64,000 nt of DNA from Odoribacter laneus YIT 12061. Lineage in GTDB: Bacteria; Bacteroidota; Bacteroidia; Bacteroidales; Marinifilaceae. Of this stretch, positions 1 through 8,846 are shown piece after piece. The notes below the pieces were generated by a model. The model made no database searches, had not been told where the DNA came from, and saw nothing but the letters and a program-made list of their open reading frames with translations. The translations under genes were made by a program, and so were the position numbers. The DNA lies in the NCBI RefSeq assembly GCF_000243215.1, contig NZ_JH594596.1:2688392-2752391 (forward strand). Reading direction: 5' to 3'. The number at the start of each line of letters is the position of its first letter. Within the stretch, counting starts at the first letter, position 1.

Positions 1-1393
1 TGGAGACGAAATCCGGATGAAATACCGTTATTTGGATTTACGCCGGAATATGGTGAGGAAGAATTTGGAATTACGTCACCGCATGGCTCATCTGGTACGT
101 AATTATCTGGACGGGCAACATTTTATGGAAGTTGAAACGCCGGTATTAATTAAAAGTACACCTGAAGGAGCCCGCGACTTTGTGGTACCTTCCCGTATGA
201 ATCAAGGGCAATTTTATGCTCTTCCTCAGAGTCCTCAGACATTTAAGCAATTGCTTATGGTCGCTGGTTTCGACCGTTATTATCAAATCGTAAAATGTTT
301 CCGGGATGAAGACTTACGTGCCGACCGACAGCCGGAATTTACCCAAATCGATTGCGAAATGTCGTTTGTAGAACGAAAGGATGTATTGGAAATTTTTGAA
401 GGGATGATTCGCCATCTCTTTAAAGAAATCAAAGGAATAGATATTCCGGAACTCCCTCGTATGAGTTGGAACGACGCCATGGAATATTATGGCTGTGATA
501 AACCGGACATCCGTTTTGGCATGCAATTTGTCAATTTGAGCGACATAGCAAAGAATAAAGATTTTGCCGTTTTCAATTCAGCAGAATACATCGGTGCTAT
601 CTGCGCTTCGGGATGTGCCTCTTATACCCGCAAACAGCTGGATGAATTAACAGAATTTGTAAAACGTCCCCAGATTGGAGCCAAAGGACTGGTATATGTC
701 AAATACAATGAAGACGGAACACTAAAATCCTCTGTTGACAAGTTCTATAACGAAACAGATTTAAAACAATGGATCTCTGCTTGTAAAGCTGAACCAGGAG
801 ATTTGCTTCTCCTCCTTTGTGGTCCTAAAAACAAAACACTTCCCCAACTGTGTGAATTACGTCTGGAAATGGGAGAACGTCTCGGACTGCGGGATAAAAA
901 TGTATATAAACCGTTATGGGTAGTCGATTTTCCCTTATTGGAATGGGATGAAGAAACTCAACGTTTTTATGCTATGCATCACCCCTTCACTTCTCCTAAT
1001 CTGGAAGACGTGGATATGATGGAAACCAATCCCGGTGCAGTTCGGGCTAATGCATACGATATGGTCATTAACGGTGTCGAAGTCGGCGGAGGTTCTATCC
1101 GAATTCACGATACCACCTTACAACAACGTATGTTTCATTGTTTAGGGTTCACGCCGGAACAAGCCAAAAAACAATTCGGCTTCCTATTGAACGCTTTCAA
1201 ATACGGAGCACCTCCTCACGGAGGCATTGCTTTTGGTTTTGACCGACTGGTTTCTATGTTTGCCGGCCTTGACAGTATCCGGGACACGATTGCTTTTCCG
1301 AAAAACAATTCGGGTCGCGACGTGATGATCGATTCTCCATCAGAAATCAGCGAAGAGCAATTTAAAGAATTGGGAATCAAACTAAACTTATAA
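1..1393 (+). CDS. aspS: Aspartyl-tRNA synthetase, C-terminal part (5' truncated by window edge)
   Basis: Charges tRNA-Asp with aspartate in the cytoplasm. The reading frame is open to the left edge: the codons from base 2 read GDEIR and run straight into [10 protein letters not shown], the usual start of the catalytic core, so the ATG at 17 is internal. Class II motif 2 ([18 protein letters not shown]) and motif 3 ([16 protein letters not shown]) are present, with the bacterial-type GAD insertion between them. About 463 residues are visible of a family length near 590; the missing part is the N-terminal anticodon-binding OB domain. A hairpin without a U-tract follows the stop, and holB starts 53 bases on. 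Confidence 0.97.
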   Translation, partial: GDEIRMKYRYLDLRRNMVRKNLELRHRMAHLVRNYLDGQHFMEVETPVLIKSTPEGARDFVVPSRMNQGQFYALPQSPQTFKQLLMVAGFDRYYQIVKCFRDEDLRADRQPEFTQIDCEMSFVERKDVLEIFEGMIRHLFKEIKGIDIPELPRMSWNDAMEYYGCDKPDIRFGMQFVNLSDIAKNKDFAVFNSAEYIGAICASGCASYTRKQLDELTEFVKRPQIGAKGLVYVKYNEDGTLKSSVDKFYNETDLKQWISACKAEPGDLLLLLCGPKNKTLPQLCELRLEMGERLGLRDKNVYKPLWVVDFPLLEWDEETQRFYAMHHPFTSPNLEDVDMMETNPGAVRANAYDMVINGVEVGGGSIRIHDTTLQQRMFHCLGFTPEQAKKQFGFLLNAFKYGAPPHGGIAFGFDRLVSMFAGLDSIRDTIAFPKNNSGRDVMIDSPSEISEEQFKELGIKLNL

Positions 1394-1399
1394 TTAAAA

Positions 1400-1431
1400 A
1401 TGATGATTTCGTAAACTCACGAAATCGTCAT
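1400..1431 (+). other. Intergenic hairpin between aspS and holB
   Basis: Arms at 1400-1412 and 1419-1431 pair over 13 positions with a single G-U wobble, around a 6-base loop. No T-run follows, so it is a poor intrinsic terminator. It could be an mRNA stability or processing element in the aspS-holB transcript. Confidence 0.5.
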
Positions 1432-1446
1432 CTAAAACTTATAAAA

Positions 1447-2565
1447 GTGTTTAAAGACGTAATCGGACATAGCAATATTAAGCGGCAACTGATCACTACC
1501 CTTCAATCGGGACGTATCAGTCACGCCCAGCTTTTTGCCGGAAATACCGGTTACGGCTCTTTAGCTCTGGCCCTGGCTTTTGCACAATATGTCTTTTGCA
1601 CGGGTAACAAAAAAGAAGATGCTTGCGGAGAATGTCCTTCCTGCAGGCAAATGCAGAAACTCATTCATCCGGATCTTCATTTTGTTTTTCCCGTTGTGCG
1701 CAAAACCAAAACACCCGTCAGCGACGAATATATCAGCGAATGGCGTAGTCTTTTATCCAAAACGGCTTACTTCCATCTCGAGGATTGGTATGCAGAAATG
1801 GGTATAGAAGACAATGCACAGGCAGCTATTTATACAGAAGAAAGTGGTAATATCCTCCGAAAGCTCCATTTAAAATCTTTCCAATCGGATTATAAAATCA
1901 TGATCATCTGGCTGCCAGAAAAAATGAATTTGGAATGTTCCAATAAGCTTCTGAAAATCATTGAAGAACCTTATGATAAAACCCTCTTTCTCTTGGTTTC
2001 AGAACATCCGGAACAAATTATTAACACCATACAATCCCGCACGCAACGGATCAACATTCCACCTTTGACAAAAACAGAAATTAAACAGCAATTGATCCAA
2101 GATAAAGGTATACACGCAGAAAAAGCAGAAGAATATGCACATATCGCTGCCGGAAACTGGCACAGTGCCCTTTGTTTATTAAACGAATCAGAAGAGCAAA
2201 TCTACAATCAGGAAAAATTTATTCAACTGATGCGTCTGTGTTGGGAACGGAAAATGTTACCTGTAAATACTTGGGTAAATGAAATGCACAGCTTAGGAAG
2301 AGAACGTCAAAAAAGCTTTTTAATACATAGCTTACGAATGCTACGGGAAAATTTCGTAAAAAATTTCAGAATAGGCGAATTAAATTATATGACAGAAAGA
2401 GAGTGCAATTTTTCCGTAAAATTTGCACCCTATATTCACGAAGGCAATATCATTCCTTTAACGGAAGAATTTGAGAAGGCTTATCACGACATCAGCCGCA
2501 ACGGAAACGGAAAAATCATCTTCACCGATTTATGTATCAAGGTGATGCAAAATATACGACCATAA
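1447..2565 (+). CDS. holB: DNA polymerase III delta-prime subunit (clamp loader)
   Basis: Component of the replisome clamp loader that opens the beta clamp. The 372-residue protein begins FKDVIGHSNIKRQL from a GTG codon; no ATG lies at the conserved N-terminus. The nucleotide-binding loop reads GNTGYGSLALA and lacks the GKT of an active Walker A, as is normal for delta-prime. A four-cysteine zinc module (C near 51, then CGECPSCRQM) follows, and SRTQRI is the SRC-type arginine motif. It lies between aspS and the RicT gene; the RicT gene begins 26 bases after its stop, so co-transcription is likely. Confidence 0.9.
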   Translation: MFKDVIGHSNIKRQLITTLQSGRISHAQLFAGNTGYGSLALALAFAQYVFCTGNKKEDACGECPSCRQMQKLIHPDLHFVFPVVRKTKTPVSDEYISEWRSLLSKTAYFHLEDWYAEMGIEDNAQAAIYTEESGNILRKLHLKSFQSDYKIMIIWLPEKMNLECSNKLLKIIEEPYDKTLFLLVSEHPEQIINTIQSRTQRINIPPLTKTEIKQQLIQDKGIHAEKAEEYAHIAAGNWHSALCLLNESEEQIYNQEKFIQLMRLCWERKMLPVNTWVNEMHSLGRERQKSFLIHSLRMLRENFVKNFRIGELNYMTERECNFSVKFAPYIHEGNIIPLTEEFEKAYHDISRNGNGKIIFTDLCIKVMQNIRP

Positions 2566-2591
2566 GAAGAAAAAAGATAAAAGAAAAATAT

Positions 2592-4076
2592 ATGAATAAA
2601 AATGATATAACCCCCAATTCACAAGAGAAGAAAGCAGAAAATTCTTCTTCTACTGAAGGGAAGCAGGATAAAGAGAATATTATTATAGAAGAAAAAGCTG
2701 AAATCGTCGAAATAAAAGAAACAATTGCTTCAGTAAACGATGTCGATTCAGCGGAACAGCCAGGAGAAGACGATGAACCGGAAATGCCTCAGGTAAAATG
2801 GGAAAAACAAGAAGATAAACCAGAAGAAGAACCGGAAAAACAAATCCGGAAACAATATAAACCTTCAATACCGATAATCGACCATCGGTTGCTAGCCGGG
2901 AAATTAGCTGTATACGACTGGTTAAGTGATGTCCCCAATAATAATTGTGCTCCTGAAATTGTAGAAGTACGTTTTAAAAACACCCGTAAAGGATTTTACA
3001 GCAATCCGGCTAAACTGGATCTAAAAGAAGGAGATATTGTGGCTGTTGAAGCCGCTTTGGGGCATGATATCGGCATTGTTTCTTTGTCTGGAGAACTTGT
3101 TAAGGAACAAATGCGTATGAAGAAAACGGATTTAAACCGAAATCCGTTAAAAAAAGTATATCGTAAAGCGAAACCCCACGATATTGAAAAATGGCAACAA
3201 GCTATTGCTTTAGAATACGAAACGATGATACAATCCCGTAAAATAGCTGCGGATTTAAATTTAAACATGAAAATCGGAGACGTTGAATATCAAGGAGATA
3301 AAACCAAAGCTATTTTTTATTACATTGCAGAAGACCGAGTAGATTTCAGAACTTTGATCAAAGTACTGGCAGAAACCTTCCGGATCCGGATTGAAATGAA
3401 GCAAATCGGAGCCCGCCAAGAAGCAGGGCGGATTGGTGGCATAGGACCTTGTGGATTGAAATTATGTTGTTCTACTTTTATTACAAATTTTGTTTCTGTA
3501 TCTACATCGGCTGCCCGTTATCAGGACATTTCCCTGAATCCTCAAAAATTAGCCGGTCAATGCGGGAAATTGAAATGTTGTTTAAATTACGAAGTAGATG
3601 CCTATATCGACGCTCAGAAAAATTTTCCTTCTGCCAATGTAGCACTAAATACCGGAGAAGGGATGTTATATCATCAGAAAACTGATATTTTCGGAGGGGT
3701 AATGTATTATTCCTTTGATAAAGAAGGCAAAGGAAGTCTGATTAAGCTTCCGGTAAAAAGAATCAAAGAAATTATCACTTTAAACCGAAAAGGAATCATT
3801 CCGCCCAAAGCCAATAATATAACCGAAGAAGAACCAGAAAATATTAAATATACTGATGGAGTAGGAGAAGAAAGCTTGAATCGTTTTGATGAGAAAAAGC
3901 AGAAAAAACGTCGCTCTAAAAACAAAAACAACAATAACCGGAACAATAATAATCCGACCAACCGAAATAAAAACAACAATAAACCCGGAGGAAATAATAC
4001 CCCTTCGAATAATGCGAAGCCCGTAGCCAAAGCAGGGGACAAAACTTCACAGGCCGGTTCTAAACCGGAACAATAA
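2592..4076 (+). CDS. ricT: PSP1-domain protein, RicT family
   Basis: A 494-residue member of the PSP1/RicT family. In Bacillus RicT forms an iron-sulfur complex with RicA and RicF that affects RNA processing; the role in Bacteroidetes is not settled. The N-terminal 90 residues are acidic and low in complexity. The PSP1 core includes VRFKNTRKGFYSNP and two cysteine clusters, GPCGLKLCC and GQCGKLKCCLNYE, which fit metal ligands. The C-terminal 60 residues form a Lys/Arg/Asn tail with runs of Asn, probably disordered. The frame extends up to 2532, but the ATG at 2592 sits after the holB stop and gives the natural start. Confidence 0.85.
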   Translation: MNKNDITPNSQEKKAENSSSTEGKQDKENIIIEEKAEIVEIKETIASVNDVDSAEQPGEDDEPEMPQVKWEKQEDKPEEEPEKQIRKQYKPSIPIIDHRLLAGKLAVYDWLSDVPNNNCAPEIVEVRFKNTRKGFYSNPAKLDLKEGDIVAVEAALGHDIGIVSLSGELVKEQMRMKKTDLNRNPLKKVYRKAKPHDIEKWQQAIALEYETMIQSRKIAADLNLNMKIGDVEYQGDKTKAIFYYIAEDRVDFRTLIKVLAETFRIRIEMKQIGARQEAGRIGGIGPCGLKLCCSTFITNFVSVSTSAARYQDISLNPQKLAGQCGKLKCCLNYEVDAYIDAQKNFPSANVALNTGEGMLYHQKTDIFGGVMYYSFDKEGKGSLIKLPVKRIKEIITLNRKGIIPPKANNITEEEPENIKYTDGVGEESLNRFDEKKQKKRRSKNKNNNNRNNNNPTNRNKNNNKPGGNNTPSNNAKPVAKAGDKTSQAGSKPEQ

Positions 4077-4100
4077 AATCGGAATAAAAACGGAAAACTT

Positions 4101-4919
4101 ATGAACAATTATCGCCCGTACTCAGGAATAACACCGGCTGTAAAAATTTTGATTATTATCAATGTCATCATGTATCTATTAACCTTGATGTTTGATAAAC
4201 GCACCGGTACTAACTTATCGAATACTCTCGGTTTACATTTGCCTCAGTCTGAATACTGGGCTCCCTATCAGTACATTACCCATATGTTCATGCATGGTAG
4301 TTTCACCCATCTTTTTTTCAACATGTTTGCTCTATTCATGTTCGGAAGGGTATTAGAGTCGGTATGGGGGACCAATCGTTTTTTAGTCTATTATTTTGTA
4401 ACCGGCTTAGGAGCTGCTGCACTCAACAGTGCCGTAGGGTGGTGGGGATATCACAAAATGTATGAACAGTTTTTGGCTTTTCAGAATACACCGGAACCGG
4501 GACTGTTGGCAGAATTTATCCGCGCTCATATTTCCCATCCGGCTCCCTGGGTATGGGAACTTATCGATAACTGGACAAACAACCCGACTTCTATTCAATA
4601 TACACAGGCGGGAGAAGAACTTTTCAGGAGAGTAATTACAGAAACCGTAAATATTCCTACCATCGGAGCTTCCGGAGCAATTTTCGGAATATTGCTTGCT
4701 TTTGGAATGCTCTTTCCTAATACAGAACTTTTTTTAATGTTTATTCCTATTCCCATAAAAGCCAAGTATTTCGTCATCGGTTACGGAGTTATTGAATTCT
4801 TTATGGGTATCCAAAATAGCGTAGGTGACAATGTAGCTCACTTCGCTCATTTAGGAGGAATGCTTTTCGGATTTATTTTATTGAAATTCTGGAGCAGAAA
4901 CCGCCGGAAATTTTATTGA
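4101..4919 (+). CDS. Rhomboid-family intramembrane serine protease
   Basis: A 272-residue polytopic membrane protein. HMFMHGSFTHLFFNMFALFMFG is the rhomboid TM2 HxxxN region, IGASGAIFG carries the catalytic serine (about residue 191), and AHFAHLGGMLFGF provides the catalytic histidine (about 247), so the Ser-His dyad is intact. A loop of about 75 residues (roughly 112-186) between membrane segments is longer than in minimal rhomboids. It starts 24 bases after the RicT stop and is followed by a second rhomboid gene. Substrate unknown. Confidence 0.9.
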   Translation: MNNYRPYSGITPAVKILIIINVIMYLLTLMFDKRTGTNLSNTLGLHLPQSEYWAPYQYITHMFMHGSFTHLFFNMFALFMFGRVLESVWGTNRFLVYYFVTGLGAAALNSAVGWWGYHKMYEQFLAFQNTPEPGLLAEFIRAHISHPAPWVWELIDNWTNNPTSIQYTQAGEELFRRVITETVNIPTIGASGAIFGILLAFGMLFPNTELFLMFIPIPIKAKYFVIGYGVIEFFMGIQNSVGDNVAHFAHLGGMLFGFILLKFWSRNRRKFY

Positions 4920-5070
4920 CGACAGTAAACTTAAATTTAACATTCAGCGACAAACAAATATAAAAACATTTAGATTTCCGACGTTTTACTGGAACATTCT
5001 ATTTTATTGCCGAAAAACGATTTAACCTGTCCGATTTGTATACATTCAGTCGGATCATTTTAAAACGAAT

Positions 5071-5988
5071 ATGTATTCTCAATACAAACAACCTTCCGCT
5101 ACTATAGGCGACCGTTTAAAAAATTCCTTTATCAAAGGTAATGCCCTTACCCGGCTTATCTATATCAATATAGGAATCTTCTTACTAGTCAAAATAATCA
5201 ACGTCCTTGTCATTCTTTCCGGACAAAAAGCCGGAGTTGGTAATTTTTTATTGGAAAATTTAGGGATTCCAGCCTATTTTGATTCCCTACTTACTCATCC
5301 TTGGACAGTATTTACTTACATGTTCACTCAATTCGATTTTTTCCATTTATTGTTCAACATGTTATGGCTGTATTGGTTCGGAAGTTTTTTTCTGAATCAT
5401 TTTACTCAGAAAGAACTCACAGGCGTTTATCTTTTAGGAGGCTTATGCGGTGCATTTACGTACGTACTGGCTTATAATGTCCTTCCGGCTTTTGAGCTCT
5501 CCCGCTATTATTCCTGGGCTATCGGAGCCTCGGCCTCTGTAATGGCAGTTGTTTTTGCAGTTTGTCTTTACCTGCCTCAACAACGTATTTATATCTTTCT
5601 AATCGGTCCCGTAAAACTCATTTACTTGGCCCTCTTTACAGCAGCAATTGATATTCTGAGTATTCCCAGTTCTAATGCAGGAGGACATATCGCCCATCTG
5701 GGAGGAGCTTTTTTCGGTTATCTATTCGTTTTAAGTGTGAAGCACAACCGGAATATTGCCGGTGCGACGACCACATTTTTTGAAAAAATAGGTAAATTAT
5801 TCATTGGCAGAAAAAAAATGCATGTCAGACAAAAAAAAAATGTAACAGAAATGAACGACCGGGAATACAATGCCTACAAAAAACAAAAAGATGACAGAAT
5901 CAACAAAATCCTGGACAAAATTTCCCGGTCCGGTTATGAAAGTCTGACGAAAGAAGAAAAAGAAATCCTTTTCCGATCTGGAAAATAA
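5071..5988 (+). CDS. Second rhomboid-family protease with basic C-terminal tail
   Basis: A 305-residue membrane protein related to the preceding gene. The dyad is recognisable: serine in IGASASVM (about 154, with GASA in place of the usual GASG) and histidine in GGHIAHLGG (about 206). FFHLLFNMLWLYWFG is the TM2 motif. After the last membrane segment comes a soluble tail of about 80 residues rich in Lys and Arg, ending in a helical segment (GYESLTKEEKEILFRSG) common to Bacteroidetes rhomboids. The gene is 151 bases from the first rhomboid and 21 bases before the EEP gene. Confidence 0.88.
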   Translation: MYSQYKQPSATIGDRLKNSFIKGNALTRLIYINIGIFLLVKIINVLVILSGQKAGVGNFLLENLGIPAYFDSLLTHPWTVFTYMFTQFDFFHLLFNMLWLYWFGSFFLNHFTQKELTGVYLLGGLCGAFTYVLAYNVLPAFELSRYYSWAIGASASVMAVVFAVCLYLPQQRIYIFLIGPVKLIYLALFTAAIDILSIPSSNAGGHIAHLGGAFFGYLFVLSVKHNRNIAGATTTFFEKIGKLFIGRKKMHVRQKKNVTEMNDREYNAYKKQKDDRINKILDKISRSGYESLTKEEKEILFRSGK

Positions 5989-6009
5989 ATACAGATTATA
6001 CGAAAAAGT

Positions 6010-7077
6010 ATGTTCAAATTAGTGGATAAACTTATAGGAATAATCACGCTGGTAGCTATGCTCGGATTGGCAGGAAGTTATACAGCACGCTATATCGATC
6101 CCAATACCTTTATCTTTCCTTCTTTACTGGGTTTAGCCTATCCTTACCTTCTTATTGCAAATGTAATCCTCCTGCTCTATTGGATTGCCCGCTGGAAAAA
6201 AATGGCTTTTATAGAACTTCTTGTATTAGCAATAGGAATTCCTGTTTTCCGAACCTATTACGGCACTCATAAAGAAAAAAATGTCACGGAATCCTATGAT
6301 TTACAAATACTATCCTACAATGTTCGTTATTTTGACAGATACGGCTGGAGTAAGCACAAAAATACATCAGAAAAACTGCTGGACTATCTGAATCACTTCC
6401 CGGGAGATATCATTTGCCTGCAAGAATTTCCAGAGAAGAGTGCCTCCATCAACCCGCAAGCTATTATTCGGGAATTATCATCCTACCCCTATCATCGAAT
6501 AAAAAAAAACATGGCTATTTTTTCCCGTTCTCCCATTATTACCTGTAAAGAAATCACCTTTGACAAAAAATACACCAGCTCCTGCCTATATTGCGACATC
6601 GTAAAATCAGGAGACACGATCCGGATTTATAACATTCATTTAGAATCTTATAAGCTAGGACAAAAAGAACGCAAATTTGTAAAAGACATTTCAGAAGGGG
6701 TCGGAAACGATCTTTCCGAAGGCGTTAAAAATCTAACGTCGCGGATTACAGAAGCGAATAAAAGCCGGGCGAAACAAGCCCGGCAAATTAAAACAGTCCT
6801 GCAGCATTCCCCTTATCCGTTTATAGTCTGCGGGGATTTTAACGACACACCTCTTTCTTATACTTACCAAACGATAGAAAAAGGTTTACAGGACAGCTTT
6901 ATCGAAAAAGGAAGAGGTTTAGGGAATACTTATATTGGGGAATTTCCTTCTTTCCGGATCGATTACATTTTACATTCCCCTCACTATCAAACAATAAGCT
7001 ATTTCAGAGAAACGGTTACTCTGTCAGATCATTATCCGATACAAAGCAAATTGAAAAAAAGAAATAGAAAGAATTGA
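6010..7077 (+). CDS. Endonuclease/exonuclease/phosphatase (EEP) family protein, membrane-anchored
   Basis: 355 residues. The first 90 hold two or three hydrophobic segments, so the catalytic domain is membrane-tethered. The EEP (DNase I-like) domain is complete: ILSYNVRYFD (metal-binding Asn), DIICLQEF (catalytic Glu), YNIHLES, CGDFNDTP (Asp-Asn), RIDYILHS and the terminal SDHYPI (Asp-His). The family hydrolyses phosphodiesters in DNA, RNA, lipids or inositol phosphates; the substrate cannot be read from sequence. Close spacing to the second rhomboid gene suggests one transcript. Confidence 0.85.
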   Translation: MFKLVDKLIGIITLVAMLGLAGSYTARYIDPNTFIFPSLLGLAYPYLLIANVILLLYWIARWKKMAFIELLVLAIGIPVFRTYYGTHKEKNVTESYDLQILSYNVRYFDRYGWSKHKNTSEKLLDYLNHFPGDIICLQEFPEKSASINPQAIIRELSSYPYHRIKKNMAIFSRSPIITCKEITFDKKYTSSCLYCDIVKSGDTIRIYNIHLESYKLGQKERKFVKDISEGVGNDLSEGVKNLTSRITEANKSRAKQARQIKTVLQHSPYPFIVCGDFNDTPLSYTYQTIEKGLQDSFIEKGRGLGNTYIGEFPSFRIDYILHSPHYQTISYFRETVTLSDHYPIQSKLKKRNRKN

Positions 7078-7118
7078 AAAATAGACAAAGGAAAGACAGG
7101 AAATGGAAATTTAAAAAT

Positions 7119-7148
7119 TTGATTTTTCCAGTAAAAGGTCTATATTTG
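7119..7148 (+). promoter_or_regulatory. Promoter of tRNA-Ala
   Basis: TTG at 7119-7121, a 19-base spacer and TATATTTG at 7141-7148 match the Bacteroidetes primary-sigma consensus (TTG at -33, TAnnTTTG at -7). The tRNA starts 18 bases downstream of the -7 box. Confidence 0.75.
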
Positions 7149-7166
7149 CAATCGTAAATTATTATT

Positions 7167-7240
<74 letters not shown>

Positions 7241-7242
7241 CG

Positions 7243-7282
7243 AAACGGACAAGCGAAAACATTGTCCGTTTTCTTTTTTTTT
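7243..7282 (+). terminator. Intrinsic terminator after tRNA-Ala
   Basis: AAACGGACAA pairs with TTGTCCGTTT around a short A-rich loop, followed by a run of T. Confidence 0.85.
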
Positions 7283-7317
7283 GCTAACTTAGACCTCTGA
7301 TTGAAATAAAAAATGCA

Positions 7318-8394
7318 ATGGAAGGAGAACAGCAAATTCTAACCAAAAAAATCAGTCCGTATAAAATTATTTATCCGATTATAATAGGATTGGCTGTTGT
7401 ATCGTACATGCTTTATAAAGAATTTGACATTAAAGCATTCGAAGAAATTACTTTTAGCTGGAACTCTGTAGCTTGGTTATTTGTAGCTATTTTATGTATG
7501 GGCATACGGGACCTGGGATATGTCATCCGCATCCGGGTTCTTTCCGGAGATCGTCTCAGCTGGTTGCAATCTTTACGTATTATCTTTCTGTGGGAATTCA
7601 CGTCAGCTGTCACCCCATCCGCCATCGGTGGTACGAGTATAGCGATATTATTTGTCAACAAAGAAGGCATAAAAGTAGGCCGGAGTTCAGCCATCGTGAT
7701 GGCTACTTCTTTTTTAGATGAACTGTACTTCATCCTGATGTTTCCCCTCATCCTTATTTTTGTCAATCACAACCAATTGTGGAATATTCCAGGGGCCAGT
7801 ACGGCAGTTATCGACAGTCTTTTTTGGTTTGCTATAATAGGTTATTCCATTAAACTGCTCTATTTATTAATACTCAGTTACGGGCTTTTTAAAAACCCGC
7901 GCGGTTTAAAATACCTGATTATGAAATGTTTTAAGCTGCGTATATTAAGAAAATGGAGACAGAATGCCAATGAAGCAGGTTATGACATTATTCGCAACTC
8001 TCACGAATTAAAGCATATGCCATTTTCTTTTTGGCTGAAGACCTTTGGAGCGACCTTTTTTTCCTGGACAGCCCGTTATTGGGTGGTGAATGCGATTCTG
8101 ATGGCCTTTTGGGCCGGCCGTTACGATTGGGCCCAACATTTCTTGATTTTTGCCCGGCAACTCGTGATGTGGATCATGATGTTGGTGAGTCCTACTCCAG
8201 GAGGAAGCGGCTTTGCGGAATATGTATTTTCCAAATACTTGGGTGAATTTTTACCCAGTGCAGGCGTTGCTGTAGCAATGGCTATCTTGTGGAGGCTCAT
8301 CAGCTATTATCCCTATCTGTTCATAGGAGCTTTCCTGATTCCCAGATGGATAACAAAGCATTTTGGCGGAAGTATAAAAAAGGAGATAAAATAG
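7318..8394 (+). CDS. Lysylphosphatidylglycerol synthase TM region / UPF0104 (YbhN-like) membrane protein
   Basis: A 358-residue protein with about seven or eight membrane segments and the UPF0104 signatures: SAVTPSAIGGTSIA near residue 100 and SPTPGGSGFAEYVF near residue 290. It matches the membrane (flippase-like) half of MprF-type proteins and lacks the soluble lysyl transferase domain. Family members are thought to move or modify lipids; the exact activity is unknown. It sits between tRNA-Ala and a small membrane protein gene. Confidence 0.85.
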   Translation: MEGEQQILTKKISPYKIIYPIIIGLAVVSYMLYKEFDIKAFEEITFSWNSVAWLFVAILCMGIRDLGYVIRIRVLSGDRLSWLQSLRIIFLWEFTSAVTPSAIGGTSIAILFVNKEGIKVGRSSAIVMATSFLDELYFILMFPLILIFVNHNQLWNIPGASTAVIDSLFWFAIIGYSIKLLYLLILSYGLFKNPRGLKYLIMKCFKLRILRKWRQNANEAGYDIIRNSHELKHMPFSFWLKTFGATFFSWTARYWVVNAILMAFWAGRYDWAQHFLIFARQLVMWIMMLVSPTPGGSGFAEYVFSKYLGEFLPSAGVAVAMAILWRLISYYPYLFIGAFLIPRWITKHFGGSIKKEIK

Positions 8395-8493
8395 CCCGAT
8401 ATTTGATCTTAAAAGACTATTTTTACTCAAAGAAAGCTCAGATCTGTCGGATCAATTAAAAAGATAAAAAGAACCATATAAAATAAATATATT

Positions 8494-8814
8494 ATGTCCC
8501 GAATGTTTGAAAGACAGGACCGACGGACGTTTAATTTGAAACCCCGTTATTGGGATCCTGAAAAAGAAGAAAGAGAAGAACGTGAGAAAAGAATTAAAAC
8601 AGAATTGGGCATTACCGAAGAAGATAAAGATACTTATATTCCCAATATAAGGGGACGCTTTACCGATATGTATGAAAAACGGAAAGCAAATCGCAGAGGG
8701 TATAATGGTAGATATGCAGTCCGTTTGTTTCTCATCTTGATTGCCGTATTCTTAATCATTCTTTATCTGGTTATGCGTTATTCTGAAGGAGGTTTGAAAT
8801 TTTTAGGACTATAA
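8494..8814 (+). CDS. Small hypothetical protein with one C-terminal membrane segment
   Basis: 106 residues, no family recognised. The first 75 residues are very highly charged (EKEEREEREKRIKTEL) and probably helical. Residues about 77-97 form one hydrophobic segment (FLILIAVFLIILYLVM). The arrangement suggests a cytoplasmic helix tethered to the inner membrane. It lies 32 bases upstream of mutL in the same direction, so it may share its transcript. Confidence 0.7.
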   Translation: MSRMFERQDRRTFNLKPRYWDPEKEEREEREKRIKTELGITEEDKDTYIPNIRGRFTDMYEKRKANRRGYNGRYAVRLFLILIAVFLIILYLVMRYSEGGLKFLGL

Positions 8815-8846
8815 ATTCCGGATCGTTTTAACAGCTATTTCAAGAT

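Noticed and set aside
3707-4108. 133-residue minus-strand frame opposite the RicT tail
   Set aside because: Leu/Phe-rich reverse translation of the Asn/Lys-rich tail; no independent evidence.
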